Of a stretch of DNA of 64,000 bases, positions 10,122-19,028 are shown in pieces. Position 1 is the first letter of the stretch. Each line of letters begins with the position of its first letter. Both the position numbers and the translations under genes were made by a program. The notes beneath the pieces are model-generated. The model was given only the letters and a program-made list of their open reading frames with translations, was not told the DNA's origin and did no database searches. Source of the stretch: Xylanibacter ruminicola (GTDB lineage: Bacteria; Bacteroidota; Bacteroidia; Bacteroidales; Bacteroidaceae); NCBI GenBank assembly GCA_015060625.1, contig SUYC01000014.1:31103-95102 (forward strand). The letters run 5' to 3'.

Positions 10122-12245
10122 TTATTCTAAAATGAGTTCGCACACCATTCCGTGCTTGACAGCCGAGCCGGCGTGGATACTTTGTGACTTAACTTTTCCT
10201 CGTCCTTTGATTCGCGCCTTGATATGGCGGCTCTCTAACAGATAAACGGCATCTTTGGCACCCATGCCGGTAACATCGGGCACTACGTGCTTGCTGCTTT
10301 CGCGGTAGTTGACGCTGTTGGGAACTGGTGCCTTGGTTTTCAGACTGGCCAATACGAAGCAGGCTGCCTGGTTATCGCCTTTCTTCACCTTTGGTGTCAG
10401 AGGTGCATGCACATCGCGAGCGTCATCCACTTTACGTTTCAAACTCTGTGCCATTACACCTTCGGCAATATGATGAAAAACCACTCCGCTCATGCCTCCA
10501 CCCGATGCGGGAAGGCCTGATTTCTTGAGACAGACAATGCAGGTGTAGCGTGGATTGTCGGCAGGGAAGAAACCTGCGAAACTCAACCAGTAACGGGTGA
10601 TGCCCGAGTGGTAGCTGCCATGCTGGTCGGCCACCTGGGCTGTACCTGTCTTACCTGCCACCTTGAATGATTTTGAACCAGCTTTCTTGCCTAATCCCTG
10701 ACTAACAACATGTTCCAGGATGGTCTGCATGGTCTTAATAGCCTGTGGCTTAGCAATGCGTTCTTTCAATACAACCGGCTCAAACTCTTTGATAACTTCA
10801 CCGTTCTTTAATAACTGTTTGACAAAGCGGGGCTGCATCATCTTTCCGTTGTTGGCAATCGCATTGTAGAAGGCCACGGTGTTGATAGGTGCTATCTGGG
10901 TTTCGTAACCGATACTCATCCAGGGTAGGGTGGTCTTGCTCCAATATTTGGCTCTGTCGCTAGTTTTGGTATCTGGTATACGTATCATTGGTGTATGATA
11001 ACCTACCAAAGGCAATTTCAGATCCTCGTGCATACCTATTCTATATAGCCCCTCTACGAATTTTTTGGGATTGTGACCGTAGTACTTGTCGATGAGATAG
11101 CTGACACCGATGTTCGAACTCACCTCCAAAGCGCGTGCTACATTGATGGTACCGTAGCCACCGCGACGCCAGTTGTGATCCTTCATGGGGCGGCCGTGCA
11201 TCTCCATTACGCCGCATCCTGTTGGGATGGTCATGGTTGTATCAATCACGCCGTCGTCGAGAGCTACAAGGAACGAGGCTACCTTGAATACCGAACCCGG
11301 TTCGCAACGGTAGCTGATGGCGTTGTTTACCATCTCGTAATAGTTGCCATCCAAGCCACGGGTCATATTGACGATTGCTTTTACGTCGCCAGTCTTTACC
11401 TCCATCAGGATGGCTACGCCCATCTCGCCGTTAATCTCTTTCAGCTCATCTACCAAAGCTCGCTCAGCCAAATCCTGCATGCCTACATCGATGGTGGTTA
11501 CTACATCTACACCATCCTCGGGCGACAGTACTGGGATATCGAGGTACTTGCTCAGGATCTTGCGACGATGCATCAAACCGTTTTTGCCACGCAACAGTGT
11601 GTCCAACGAAAGTTCAAGACCATTCTTGGCGCTGTCTTTGGCACCGTACATCTCGCCGATGGTGCGCTGGGCCAAGGTGCCAAATGGTTTACGGCGCGAG
11701 TTGAAGGTCTCCCAGTGGAAACCGCCTTTATACAGTTTCTCTCTGAAGATGGGCAGTTCGCGAACCTCGCAGAAGGTGTTGTAGTCGATGCGGCGAGACC
11801 AGATAGGCCAATGACGGGCACCAATGGTGCCGTTCTTCATCACCTTGCGCTTACCCTCCAGCAGATGTGCCTTGAATTCGGCAGCCGACTTCTGAGGGAA
11901 TATCTGATTCAGACCGTAGCAGATAGTGTCAATCTCGGCAGCCCATATCGAATCGCGCTTATGTATGCCGGTTGTGTCTTCGGCTCCGGCCTGGAAGTCC
12001 ATAAATACCTTATATTCAGGAATGCTGCTGGCCATCAGCTGACCATCGCAACTCAGGATGTTTCCACGATTGGGCTTCACGGTTACGCTGTCGCGTTTTA
12101 GGCGCGAGGCCACCTGGGTCCAATAATCTTTCTTGGCAGTCATGATGTACATGGCTTTGCCCACTATGGCAAAACCAATCAGCGTGAGTACTACTGCTAT
12201 GAAGAAGTAGCGTGGCATGACTTTATTGCTATTGAACTTACTCAT
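10122..12245 (-). CDS. ftsI: FtsI/PBP3-type transpeptidase with PASTA domain
   Basis: This 707-residue class B penicillin-binding protein cross-links septal peptidoglycan. It has one N-terminal membrane segment (residues 12-34), a PBP dimerisation domain, and a transpeptidase domain with the nucleophile motif SVFK (Ser318, Lys321), an SSN motif near residue 380 and KTGT near residue 560. A single PASTA domain fills the last 65 residues ([12 protein letters not shown] onward), common in Bacteroidetes FtsI but absent in E. coli. It is between ftsL and murE, with 9 bases to ftsL. Confidence 0.95.
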   Translation of the reverse strand: MSKFNSNKVMPRYFFIAVVLTLIGFAIVGKAMYIMTAKKDYWTQVASRLKRDSVTVKPNRGNILSCDGQLMASSIPEYKVFMDFQAGAEDTTGIHKRDSIWAAEIDTICYGLNQIFPQKSAAEFKAHLLEGKRKVMKNGTIGARHWPIWSRRIDYNTFCEVRELPIFREKLYKGGFHWETFNSRRKPFGTLAQRTIGEMYGAKDSAKNGLELSLDTLLRGKNGLMHRRKILSKYLDIPVLSPEDGVDVVTTIDVGMQDLAERALVDELKEINGEMGVAILMEVKTGDVKAIVNMTRGLDGNYYEMVNNAISYRCEPGSVFKVASFLVALDDGVIDTTMTIPTGCGVMEMHGRPMKDHNWRRGGYGTINVARALEVSSNIGVSYLIDKYYGHNPKKFVEGLYRIGMHEDLKLPLVGYHTPMIRIPDTKTSDRAKYWSKTTLPWMSIGYETQIAPINTVAFYNAIANNGKMMQPRFVKQLLKNGEVIKEFEPVVLKERIAKPQAIKTMQTILEHVVSQGLGKKAGSKSFKVAGKTGTAQVADQHGSYHSGITRYWLSFAGFFPADNPRYTCIVCLKKSGLPASGGGMSGVVFHHIAEGVMAQSLKRKVDDARDVHAPLTPKVKKGDNQAACFVLASLKTKAPVPNSVNYRESSKHVVPDVTGMGAKDAVYLLESRHIKARIKGRGKVKSQSIHAGSAVKHGMVCELILE

Positions 12246-12254
12246 CTCGTTGCT

Positions 12255-12692
12255 CTATTCTGGTACATTAATTATATAAGGTGGCTGGTCGGAAATGTGC
12301 AGCAGCGTGTCTTTGTGCTGCTTTAATGCCTCCAGCACATGACTCTCGCGGCATTTCTCTGTCAGGGTACTTGAACTCGACAGCGCTTTGTATTTAGCGT
12401 GAAGCAGTTCTTTCTCCAGTTTGTCGATAGCAATCAGGTCTTGTTGACACTGGTATCTGGATGCCACATAGATGATGGTGAACAGTACCATAAGCACTAT
12501 CAGCCAAATCTGACGGCGCACCATTTCGGCTGTCAGGAAGTCGCCACCAAGAATGGTCCTCAGATTCAAGGATGAGGTGGGCTTGGTATCTTCCTCCTGC
12601 ACCTTCTCCTTAATCTTCTGGATGGCTTTCTTGGCCTGCTCTTTCATATCAGCAGCTTCTTCCAGTAGTTCTTTTTCTTCCTTGTTCTCCAT
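12255..12692 (-). CDS. ftsL: FtsL-like division protein
   Basis: A 145-residue bitopic protein: a charged, Glu/Lys-rich cytoplasmic stretch (residues 1-55), one membrane helix at about 62-80, then a periplasmic helix of coiled-coil character (IDKLEKELLHAKYKALS). FtsL with FtsB and FtsQ activates FtsWI. Sequence identity to E. coli FtsL is not evident; the call comes from topology and from the fixed position between rsmH and ftsI. The long cytoplasmic extension is usual for Bacteroidetes. Confidence 0.85.
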   Translation of the reverse strand: MENKEEKELLEEAADMKEQAKKAIQKIKEKVQEEDTKPTSSLNLRTILGGDFLTAEMVRRQIWLIVLMVLFTIIYVASRYQCQQDLIAIDKLEKELLHAKYKALSSSSTLTEKCRESHVLEALKQHKDTLLHISDQPPYIINVPE

Positions 12693-12699
12693 CTTCTCT

Positions 12700-13614
12700 C
12701 TAATTTTTTTCTGCTATTCTCAGTTTGGCACTACGGCTACGAGGGTTCTGTTGCTGTTCCTCGTTGCTGGGTACAATCACCTTATTGTTGATCAGACGGA
12801 ATGGTGCTTCGATTCTTCCGAAGAAATCCTGCTTAATCTTACCTTCCACATTGCCGGCTTTCATCATATTCTTCACGATGCGGTCCTCAAGCGAGTGGTA
12901 GGTAATGACTGATAGGCGTCCGCCTTCGCCAAGCAGATCCTTGGCGCCATTCAGCATTTCCTTCAGTGTGTCCATCTCGTGGTTTACTTCTATGCGGAGG
13001 GCCTGGAACATCTTGGCCATCTCCTTCTTTTCGCGTTCGCGCTGGAAGAGCTTTTCGGTGGCGCTCATCAGGTCGCCTGTTGTTTCTATCTTCTTGTCGT
13101 TGCGCATTTTGACAATAACAGATGCGATCTTACGGGCATTCTTCAGTTCTCCGTAGATATAGAATATGTCGGCCAACTGCTCCTCGTCGTAGGTGTTCAG
13201 AATGTCGGCAGCAGTGGCTCCGGCGCGTTTGTTCATTCGCATATCCAATGGGGCATCGAATCGGAATGAGAAACCACGTGTTTCGTCATCAAAGTGATGG
13301 CTCGACACACCTAAGTCGGCCAGCAAACCGTCGATATGATCCACACCATAATAGCGCATCCAGTTTTTCAGATACCTGAAGTTGCTGCGTACAAATGTAA
13401 AGCGGTCGTCGTTTACAATGTTTTTCTCAGCATCGGGGTCCTGATCAAAACTGTATAAATGTGCCTTTCCGTCGAGTCGGCGTAGTATTTCCTTACTATG
13501 ACCGCCACCACCGAATGTGACGTCAACATAAATACCGCCAGACTTGATGGCAAGTCCGTCGATGCTTTCATGAAGAAGCACGGGTACATGGTATGTCTCA
13601 GCAGTAGTAATCAT
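12700..13614 (-). CDS. rsmH: 16S rRNA m4C1402 methyltransferase RsmH
   Basis: RsmH (MraW) methylates N4 of C1402 in 16S rRNA using S-adenosylmethionine. The 304-residue product carries VPVLLHESIDGL at the N-terminus, the SAM loop VDVTFGGGGHSKEIL near residue 30, a DLGVSSHHFD motif near residue 100 and the C-terminal family signature NPRSRSAKLR. Its ATG overlaps the mraZ stop by one base (TAATG), implying translational coupling. Confidence 0.97.
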   Translation of the reverse strand: MITTAETYHVPVLLHESIDGLAIKSGGIYVDVTFGGGGHSKEILRRLDGKAHLYSFDQDPDAEKNIVNDDRFTFVRSNFRYLKNWMRYYGVDHIDGLLADLGVSSHHFDDETRGFSFRFDAPLDMRMNKRAGATAADILNTYDEEQLADIFYIYGELKNARKIASVIVKMRNDKKIETTGDLMSATEKLFQREREKKEMAKMFQALRIEVNHEMDTLKEMLNGAKDLLGEGGRLSVITYHSLEDRIVKNMMKAGNVEGKIKQDFFGRIEAPFRLINNKVIVPSNEEQQQNPRSRSAKLRIAEKN

Positions 13615-14066
13615 TATGCTTCACAGTTGTTCATAATATTTTCAAATTCCATTCCAAACTCCTCTTCTGTCTTCAGGGTCTGCTTCAGTCGCTGTGGTGC
13701 CCACATTTCGATGGTATTGTCCATACCGATAAACTGGATGTCCTGATCGATCTCGGCCACCTTCAGCAGGCGCTTAGAGATGAGGAATCGGCCATTGCCG
13801 TCGAGCGTTACAACTTCTGCCTCGGACACAAACTGGCGAAACATCTGCTGGTGGGCTTGCTTCCATGGGTGCAGTTGTGATTTCAGAAGGTCGAGACGCT
13901 CGTTCCATACGCTTTCAGGATAGAGCACTAAGCAGTTCTGGAAGACGTCTTTTCTGATGACCAGGTTCTCCTCGCCAGATGCTTGCAGCACCTTGCGGAA
14001 AACGGCTGGCAGGAAAGCTCTTCCCTTAGCGTCGATCTTAGCCTCTATATTACCTATAAAACGCAT
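13614..14066 (-). CDS. mraZ: MraZ transcriptional regulator of the dcw cluster
   Basis: MraZ is an AbrB-fold DNA-binding protein with two tandem MraZ/SpoVT repeats that autoregulates the dcw operon. The 150-residue product has the first repeat IDAKGRAFLPAVFR near residue 11 and a second, LDGNGRFLISKRLL, near residue 90. It is the first gene of the operon, and the region just upstream carries three regularly spaced GTGG direct repeats expected for MraZ binding. Confidence 0.95.
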   Translation of the reverse strand: MRFIGNIEAKIDAKGRAFLPAVFRKVLQASGEENLVIRKDVFQNCLVLYPESVWNERLDLLKSQLHPWKQAHQQMFRQFVSEAEVVTLDGNGRFLISKRLLKVAEIDQDIQFIGMDNTIEMWAPQRLKQTLKTEEEFGMEFENIMNNCEA

Positions 14067-14094
14067 GCGTACATATTTAATAATAAATTCGGCA

Positions 14095-14137
14095 CAAAGT
14101 TACTCATTTTTCCCCACTCTACGCCACAATTCCCCAC
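14095..14137 (-). promoter_or_regulatory. mraZ promoter -7 box and putative MraZ operator repeats
   Basis: On the minus strand TAACTTTG (14,102-14,095) fits the Bacteroidetes -7 consensus, about 30 bases before the mraZ ATG. Immediately upstream are three direct repeats at exact 10-base spacing: GTGGGGAATT (14,137-14,128), GTGGCGTAGA (14,127-14,118) and GTGGGGAAAA (14,117-14,108). MraZ of E. coli is known to bind TGGG-type repeats separated by 5 bases (10-base period), so this is a likely autoregulatory operator. Confidence 0.7.
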
Positions 14138-14222
14138 TTTTTTTCAAATTTAACCTTTTTTTGTTGATTTTTTCCCCTCTTGTGTCCTAAATACATTTAA
14201 AAACTAAGTTTTTTCTTCATTT

Positions 14223-14256
14223 TTTGCTCATTATTCAAAGAAATGTGCTATTTTTG
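14223..14256 (+). promoter_or_regulatory. Promoter for the acyltransferase pair
   Basis: TTTG (14,223-14,226), 22 bases, then TATTTTTG (14,249-14,256) match the Bacteroidetes -33/-7 pattern. The start codon follows within about 15 bases, so the leader would be very short. The promoter is divergent from that of mraZ. Confidence 0.65.
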
Positions 14257-14270
14257 CAACTTGTTAGTAC

Positions 14271-15104
14271 ATGAGAGAAATGACAACCGTAACAGAGCGT
14301 ACGATAGACATTGAAAAAATCCTGAAAGGGAAGATGGGTGCAAAGGCAAAGTTTGTGCCCGGTTTCTTGGTAAGCTGGCTGAAGAAGATAGCTCATCAGG
14401 ATCAGGTTAACGCTTTTCTTTGGGAAAGTCGCGATAAAGTTGGTGTAGAGTGGTTAGAGGAGTGTGTGAGATACCTCGATATGACGCTGAACATCGTTGG
14501 TAAGGAAAATCTTCCCGATCCTAACGATGGCAAATTATACACTTTTGTAAGTAATCACCCTTTGGGTGGCGAAGATGGCGTGGCCTTGGGGGCTATCATC
14601 GGTCGTTTCTATGAGGGGCGTTTCCGTTATCTGGTTAACGACTTACTGATGAATCTGCCTGGTTTGGCACCATTGTGTATCCCCATTAATAAAACGGGCA
14701 ATCAGAGTCGTAACTTCCCTGCGATGGTCGAAGCTGGTTTCCAAAGCGATAACCACATGCTGATGTTTCCTGCAGGTATCTGTTCGCGCAAAAGGAACGG
14801 TGTGATTCGGGATATTCCCTGGAAAAAGACGTTTATCTCGAAGAGTGTGGAGTATCAGCGTGATGTAGTGCCCATCCACTTCAGTGGCGAGAATAGTCCG
14901 TTCTTCTATCGATTGGCTAACTTCAGCGACAAGCACCTGCCTTTTAACTTGGCCATGCTGTTTTTGGTCGATGAAATGTACAAAAACGTGCACAAAACAT
15001 TCGAAGTAAGAATTGGTAAGCCTATTCCCTGGCAGACTTTCGATAAGTCGAAATCGCCGATGGAATGGGCTGAATTTGTGAGAGAGCAAGTCTATAAACT
15101 ATAA
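14271..15104 (+). CDS. glsA: PlsC-like O-acyltransferase, GlsA-type
   Basis: A 277-residue acyltransferase of the lysophospholipid acyltransferase superfamily. The acceptor motif is NHPLGGEDG near residue 94 in place of the classical NHxxxxD, and the motif III equivalent is MFPAGICSRK near residue 165; both are characteristic of the OlsA/GlsA-like branch. In Bacteroides, GlsA O-acylates N-acyl-glycine to give glycine lipids, with GlsB doing the first step; the GNAT-type gene 20 bases downstream fits that pair. An ATG at 14,280 is an alternative start, since the -7 box leaves almost no leader for the ATG at 14,271. The substrate is inferred from family and context. Confidence 0.72.
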   Translation: MREMTTVTERTIDIEKILKGKMGAKAKFVPGFLVSWLKKIAHQDQVNAFLWESRDKVGVEWLEECVRYLDMTLNIVGKENLPDPNDGKLYTFVSNHPLGGEDGVALGAIIGRFYEGRFRYLVNDLLMNLPGLAPLCIPINKTGNQSRNFPAMVEAGFQSDNHMLMFPAGICSRKRNGVIRDIPWKKTFISKSVEYQRDVVPIHFSGENSPFFYRLANFSDKHLPFNLAMLFLVDEMYKNVHKTFEVRIGKPIPWQTFDKSKSPMEWAEFVREQVYKL

Positions 15105-15124
15105 AACTTTTTTAAGTAGAGAGA

Positions 15125-16114
15125 ATGGAACAAGAAATTATCCAGCCAATTGCTAAGGAGGTACTCAAGAGTGAACTCACTCCCGACCGTCAGTTACGTA
15201 TGACGAATAAGAGTCATAATGAGATTTATATCATTACGGCTCACAATGCGCCCAATGTGATGAAAGAGATTGGACGCTTGCGTGAGATAGCTTTCCGCGA
15301 AGCTGGTGGAGGTACAGGTAAGTCGATGGATATCGATGAATTCGACACCTGTGAAAACTGTTACAAGCAATTGATCGTGTGGAACCCAGAGGCCGAAGAG
15401 ATTATCGGCGGCTATCGTTATCTGCTTGGCACTGATTGGGAGTACGACGAGAAAGGTCAACCCATACTGGCCACCAGTCATATGTTCCATTTCTCAGAAA
15501 AGTTTATAAAGGATTATGCCCCTTGGACCATTGAGCTTGGTCGTTCGTTCGTCTCTCTTCCTTATCAGAGTTCGCGTATGGGTGCCAAGAGTTTGTTCGC
15601 ACTCGATAACCTGTGGGATGGTCTTGGTGCGCTGACTGTTATCAAACCTAACGTGAAGTATTTCTTTGGTAAGATGACCATGTATCCTTCGTATATCCGT
15701 AAAGGCCGCGATATGATTCTCTACTTCTTGAAGAAGCATTTTGACGACAAAGAGAAGCTGATTATACCGATGAAACCGCTGGAATTGGAAACCGACCCTA
15801 AAGAATTGGAATGCCTGTTTGGTGGAACATCGTTTAAGGACGACTATCGTGTGCTGAATGGTGAGATTCGTAAGTTGGGCTATAACATCCCTCCATTGGT
15901 GAATGCTTATATGAGTCTGTCGCCCACCATGAAGTTGTTTGGTACAGCCATCAACTACGGGTTTGGTGATGTCGAGGAGACCGGTATCTTGATTGCAGTT
16001 GACGAAATCCTTGAGGAGAAGCGTGTGCGCCATATCGACTCGTTTATCAAGGAGCATCCTGAGGCTTTGAAGATTACCAGTGGTGCTAATAATGTAATTT
16101 ATAAAGAGAAGTAA
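15125..16114 (+). CDS. glsB: GNAT-type N-acyltransferase, GlsB/OlsB-like
   Basis: A 329-residue protein with an acyl-CoA/acyl-ACP N-acyltransferase fold like OlsB and acyl-homoserine-lactone synthases: REIAFREAGGGTGKSMDIDEFD near residues 55-75, IIGGYRYLLG near residue 98 and ELGRSFVSLPYQ near residue 140. By homology it would put a 3-hydroxy fatty acid on the amino group of glycine, the first step of glycine-lipid synthesis, with the upstream acyltransferase adding the second chain. About 100 C-terminal residues have no motif I recognise. Co-transcribed with the preceding gene. Confidence 0.72.
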   Translation: MEQEIIQPIAKEVLKSELTPDRQLRMTNKSHNEIYIITAHNAPNVMKEIGRLREIAFREAGGGTGKSMDIDEFDTCENCYKQLIVWNPEAEEIIGGYRYLLGTDWEYDEKGQPILATSHMFHFSEKFIKDYAPWTIELGRSFVSLPYQSSRMGAKSLFALDNLWDGLGALTVIKPNVKYFFGKMTMYPSYIRKGRDMILYFLKKHFDDKEKLIIPMKPLELETDPKELECLFGGTSFKDDYRVLNGEIRKLGYNIPPLVNAYMSLSPTMKLFGTAINYGFGDVEETGILIAVDEILEEKRVRHIDSFIKEHPEALKITSGANNVIYKEK

Positions 16115-16121
16115 AGTTAAT

Positions 16122-16179
16122 TTTAACCTAAAGATAACATACTTCTTGTAGTATTTTTGATTTTTTCATCGTATCTTTG
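16122..16179 (+). promoter_or_regulatory. Promoter with 19-base upstream element
   Basis: The -7 box TATCTTTG is at 16,172-16,179 with a weak -33 TTG at 16,146-16,148. The 19-mer TTTAACCTAAAGATAACAT lies at 16,122-16,140, ending 31 bases before the -7 box. The identical 19-mer occurs at the identical distance before the DUF3836 promoter (32,442-32,460). Confidence 0.6.
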
Positions 16180-16204
16180 CACCCAGTTAAAAACAGCAAA
16201 AGCG

Positions 16205-16996
16205 ATGAAGAAAGCAATGATGTATCTACTCCTGGCCCTGGGCATCACCCTTGTGGGGATGTTCGTTTGTGGTGCTGTGGTGGGATTTATTGCTGGTTTC
16301 ATCGATGGCTATTACGGATACGAAATCGGAACTACCACATCGATGAATTTGATGGTTTACACTGGTTCCGCGTCTGGTGTCTTGTTGTGTGTCATCCTAA
16401 ACTGGGTTTTCCTCAAACAGGGTTACGCGGAATATTCTATGGGGCGTATCCCTAAGCGTCGTGCTATTCGTATAAGAGTTGTTGCAGGCATGATGCTTAC
16501 TATGGCAGGCTTGGCTGTACTGCATTGTTTGATGAATGAGTTGTCCCATGATGCTGAGAGTGATACGCTGGTCAAAGAAGTGTATGCTTGGATGCATCAG
16601 CATCCTATTTATTCCGTTTTGATACTTGGTATTGCGGAAGCAACAGGAAATTTGATTGTTTATGGTGCTGTGCTCCGTGAAATCCTCGAGTGGAAGCATC
16701 GTCCTGCAATCATTATTCCTGTATTTTCAATCTTTGTGGGCTTATTCAGCATTTTTGCAGGAAATCCGATGCTGATGGTGTCTGGATTTCTGGTTGCAGT
16801 CTTTGAAGCACTTGTTTACGAATACACCCGCAGCATCATACCTATTATTATAGGCGATGCTGTTTTCTGGATAGTTACAATGTGCTTGGTGGGTATTCCT
16901 ACTCAAACGTGGTGGTCCCTGCTTGCCTGGGTACTGGCAACGATAGGCATTCCCCTGGCTTTGAAGACCATGGAACCCTACAAACCGATTGATTAA
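16205..16996 (+). CDS. Polytopic membrane protein, degenerate CPBP (Abi) family
   Basis: 263 residues with about seven hydrophobic segments. The C-terminal half resembles the CPBP intramembrane protease fold: a segment ending VLREILEWKH, then SIFVGLFSIFAGNP and SIIPIIIGDAVFW in the order of the three CPBP motifs. The catalytic signatures (EExxxR, FxxxH, HxxxN) are not present: the first region reads EATGNLIVYG and the His positions are replaced. If related, it is probably not a working protease. The start is set at the ATG at 16,205; upstream in-frame codons overlap the promoter. It converges on the response regulator, the two stop codons overlapping. Confidence 0.55.
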   Translation: MKKAMMYLLLALGITLVGMFVCGAVVGFIAGFIDGYYGYEIGTTTSMNLMVYTGSASGVLLCVILNWVFLKQGYAEYSMGRIPKRRAIRIRVVAGMMLTMAGLAVLHCLMNELSHDAESDTLVKEVYAWMHQHPIYSVLILGIAEATGNLIVYGAVLREILEWKHRPAIIIPVFSIFVGLFSIFAGNPMLMVSGFLVAVFEALVYEYTRSIIPIIIGDAVFWIVTMCLVGIPTQTWWSLLAWVLATIGIPLALKTMEPYKPID

Positions 16997-17694
16997 ATCT
17001 CTACAACCAGTTGTAATCCTATGCCACGAATAGTCTTGAGAGTGATTTTCGGTTCGTTGGCCAATACCTTTCTGAGCTTATTGACGAATACATCGAGCGA
17101 ACGACTGGCGAAGTAATCGTCCTCTGTGTTCCAGAATCGGCTCAGGATAGCCTCTCTGCGTACGACGTTATTCTTGTTCTCGGCGAGGAGTTGCAGAATT
17201 TGTGCCTCTCGTTGGGTGATGGTCTGTGTCTCGTTGGTGTCGTCATTGCGAAGTGTGGCGTGATTGGCATCCAAGGTGTATTTGCCCAGTTTGTAGTGAC
17301 TCGTCTCGTTCTGGGTTTTGGCACCACTTCTCATCTTCATCAGCGCCTGGATGTGAGCGTCAAGCTCTTCTGGTACGAATGGTTTTTTGACGTAGTTATT
17401 GATACCTAAGCGGTAGCCTGCCTTTACATCATTGGGTGAGGTGAGGGCCGAAGTGAAGATGATAATCACTTCGCCATCTGTCTCGCGGATACGTTCTACC
17501 ATCTCGAAACCGTTCATGACTGGCATGTCGATATCCGAGATAATCACGTCGGGATGTGTCTCCTCCCAGGCTTTCACACCTTCCTTGCCATTCTTGGCGG
17601 TGGTTACTTCGTAGCCGCCAATGATATCTTCCAGGCCTGTCTTCTCGATGTATGCGAGCGACTCGTCGTCTTCAACTAACAATAACTTGATCAT
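16993..17694 (-). CDS. OmpR/PhoB-family response regulator
   Basis: A 233-residue response regulator: receiver domain (residues 1-120) with acidic pocket Glu8-Asp9-Asp10, phospho-acceptor Asp54 (IISDIDMP) and conserved Lys in VKKPF, then a winged-helix DNA-binding domain (about 135-230) with ILSRFWNTEDDYFASRSLDVFVNKLRK split over its recognition helix. It resembles RprY of Bacteroides. The gene overlaps the 3' end of the histidine kinase by 4 bases (ATGA), so the pair is co-translated. The regulon is unknown. Confidence 0.9.
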   Translation of the reverse strand: MIKLLLVEDDESLAYIEKTGLEDIIGGYEVTTAKNGKEGVKAWEETHPDVIISDIDMPVMNGFEMVERIRETDGEVIIIFTSALTSPNDVKAGYRLGINNYVKKPFVPEELDAHIQALMKMRSGAKTQNETSHYKLGKYTLDANHATLRNDDTNETQTITQREAQILQLLAENKNNVVRREAILSRFWNTEDDYFASRSLDVFVNKLRKVLANEPKITLKTIRGIGLQLVVEI

Positions 17695-18986
17695 ACGTTC
17701 TTTGGAATATAAAGTGTAAATTCTGAAAATTTATCTTTCTCACTTGATACCGTCACCTTACCACCATGGGCTTGCATCACCTGATCGACATAGTTCAGCC
17801 CTAAACCAAAGCCGGATACGCCGCCTTTGCGGTTCTTTTCGTGGATGGCAGCACGTCCGAACTTGTCGAAGATAATCTGCTGCTCTTCCCTGGTGATGCC
17901 GATGCCGTTGTCGCGTACTTTTAAAAGCACATTTTTGTCGGTATCTATCGTTGAAATCTTGATTTTTATTTCGTCCTTCGAGTATTTGATGGCATTGTCA
18001 AGCAGGTTGGCAATGGCTTCTGTCAGGTACTGCTCGTCGGCCAGTACGTTTCTGATTTTTAGGTCGGTGACAATCTCGATGGGCTTGTCGGCTTTAGCCT
18101 TAGTTTTGTCGATTAAATCGGTAATTATGGGTTCGATGTCGATGTCCCACTTGTTCAGAATCAGCTTTCTGTTCTCCAGTTTTGAGATGGTGAGCAGTTT
18201 GTTGACGAGTGCCAACAGGTGTTCTGCTTCATCTTCTATAATGGTATAATACTTTTCTTTGATCTGTGGCTTGTCGTCAACCTTGCCGCTATGTAGGAAG
18301 TGGGCGCCCATAATAATCGATGAAAGCGGTGATTTCATGTCGTGAACCATGGCATACGAGAAGTCGTTGCGCAGTTCGGCCATCTGTTCCTGTTCTGTGA
18401 TAAACTTCAACAGCTGCACAATAATGATAGCAAAGAAGCCAAGGATAAAGGCGCTCAACAAAAAGAGAGGACTCAGTTTCTGAGCCAGCTCAGGATAGGG
18501 ATTGTTGAGTGCTAACTGTATGGCTCGCGACTGGTCTCTGCGAATGCTGACGGGCCGGGTGAGTAGCGACCACGATGAGTTATACTCGTTGTTGCGCCTG
18601 AGAACATTCCTGTTCGAGTCAACCTCCAGAATGGTTACGTTACGGTTGATGTCTGCTACATTCAGCAGCGAATCCACATAAATAGCGACGGTATCGAGCG
18701 ATATTTCGGAGTGGAAACTCTTGCTGAGGGCATCGTTCATACCTTCTACCGACGAAACGAGCGACAGATCGCCGCGCGACTGGGGCAGATGAAGGGTGTC
18801 GCCTTTTGTTACCACATCGGCACGGGTATAGCTTTCGTAGAACATGGCCCACGTCAGCTGGTTGCCTGCCCGTTCTGTCAGGTCCTTGGTAGCCGAGCGA
18901 TAGGTCATCCACATGTAAAGTGCCAGCAACAGTAATACTGCTACAGCACTTACTATCGACACGTATTTATACCTATTTGTATGCAT
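17691..18986 (-). CDS. Membrane sensor histidine kinase (RprX-like)
   Basis: A 431-residue sensor kinase from the ATG at 18,986 (a TTG 12 bases upstream is less likely). Two membrane helices (about residues 8-27 and 168-188) flank a periplasmic sensor region with no recognised domain. Then come the HisKA segment (VHDMKSPLSSI, phospho-His near 215), an N box (NLLDNAIKYS), G1 (VRDNGIGI) and G2 (GFGLGL) boxes of the HATPase domain. Its partner regulator follows with a 4-base overlap. The signal sensed cannot be read from the sequence. Confidence 0.9.
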   Translation of the reverse strand: MHTNRYKYVSIVSAVAVLLLLALYMWMTYRSATKDLTERAGNQLTWAMFYESYTRADVVTKGDTLHLPQSRGDLSLVSSVEGMNDALSKSFHSEISLDTVAIYVDSLLNVADINRNVTILEVDSNRNVLRRNNEYNSSWSLLTRPVSIRRDQSRAIQLALNNPYPELAQKLSPLFLLSAFILGFFAIIIVQLLKFITEQEQMAELRNDFSYAMVHDMKSPLSSIIMGAHFLHSGKVDDKPQIKEKYYTIIEDEAEHLLALVNKLLTISKLENRKLILNKWDIDIEPIITDLIDKTKAKADKPIEIVTDLKIRNVLADEQYLTEAIANLLDNAIKYSKDEIKIKISTIDTDKNVLLKVRDNGIGITREEQQIIFDKFGRAAIHEKNRKGGVSGFGLGLNYVDQVMQAHGGKVTVSSEKDKFSEFTLYIPKNV

Positions 18987-19028
18987 AACCGCCTGCAAAG
19001 GTAGTGCAAAATACGTGAACTGCCAAAT

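Noticed and set aside
11073..12101. Open frame of 342 codons on the plus strand
   Set aside because: Antisense to ftsI within a fully coding dcw operon; composition is that of a shadow frame.
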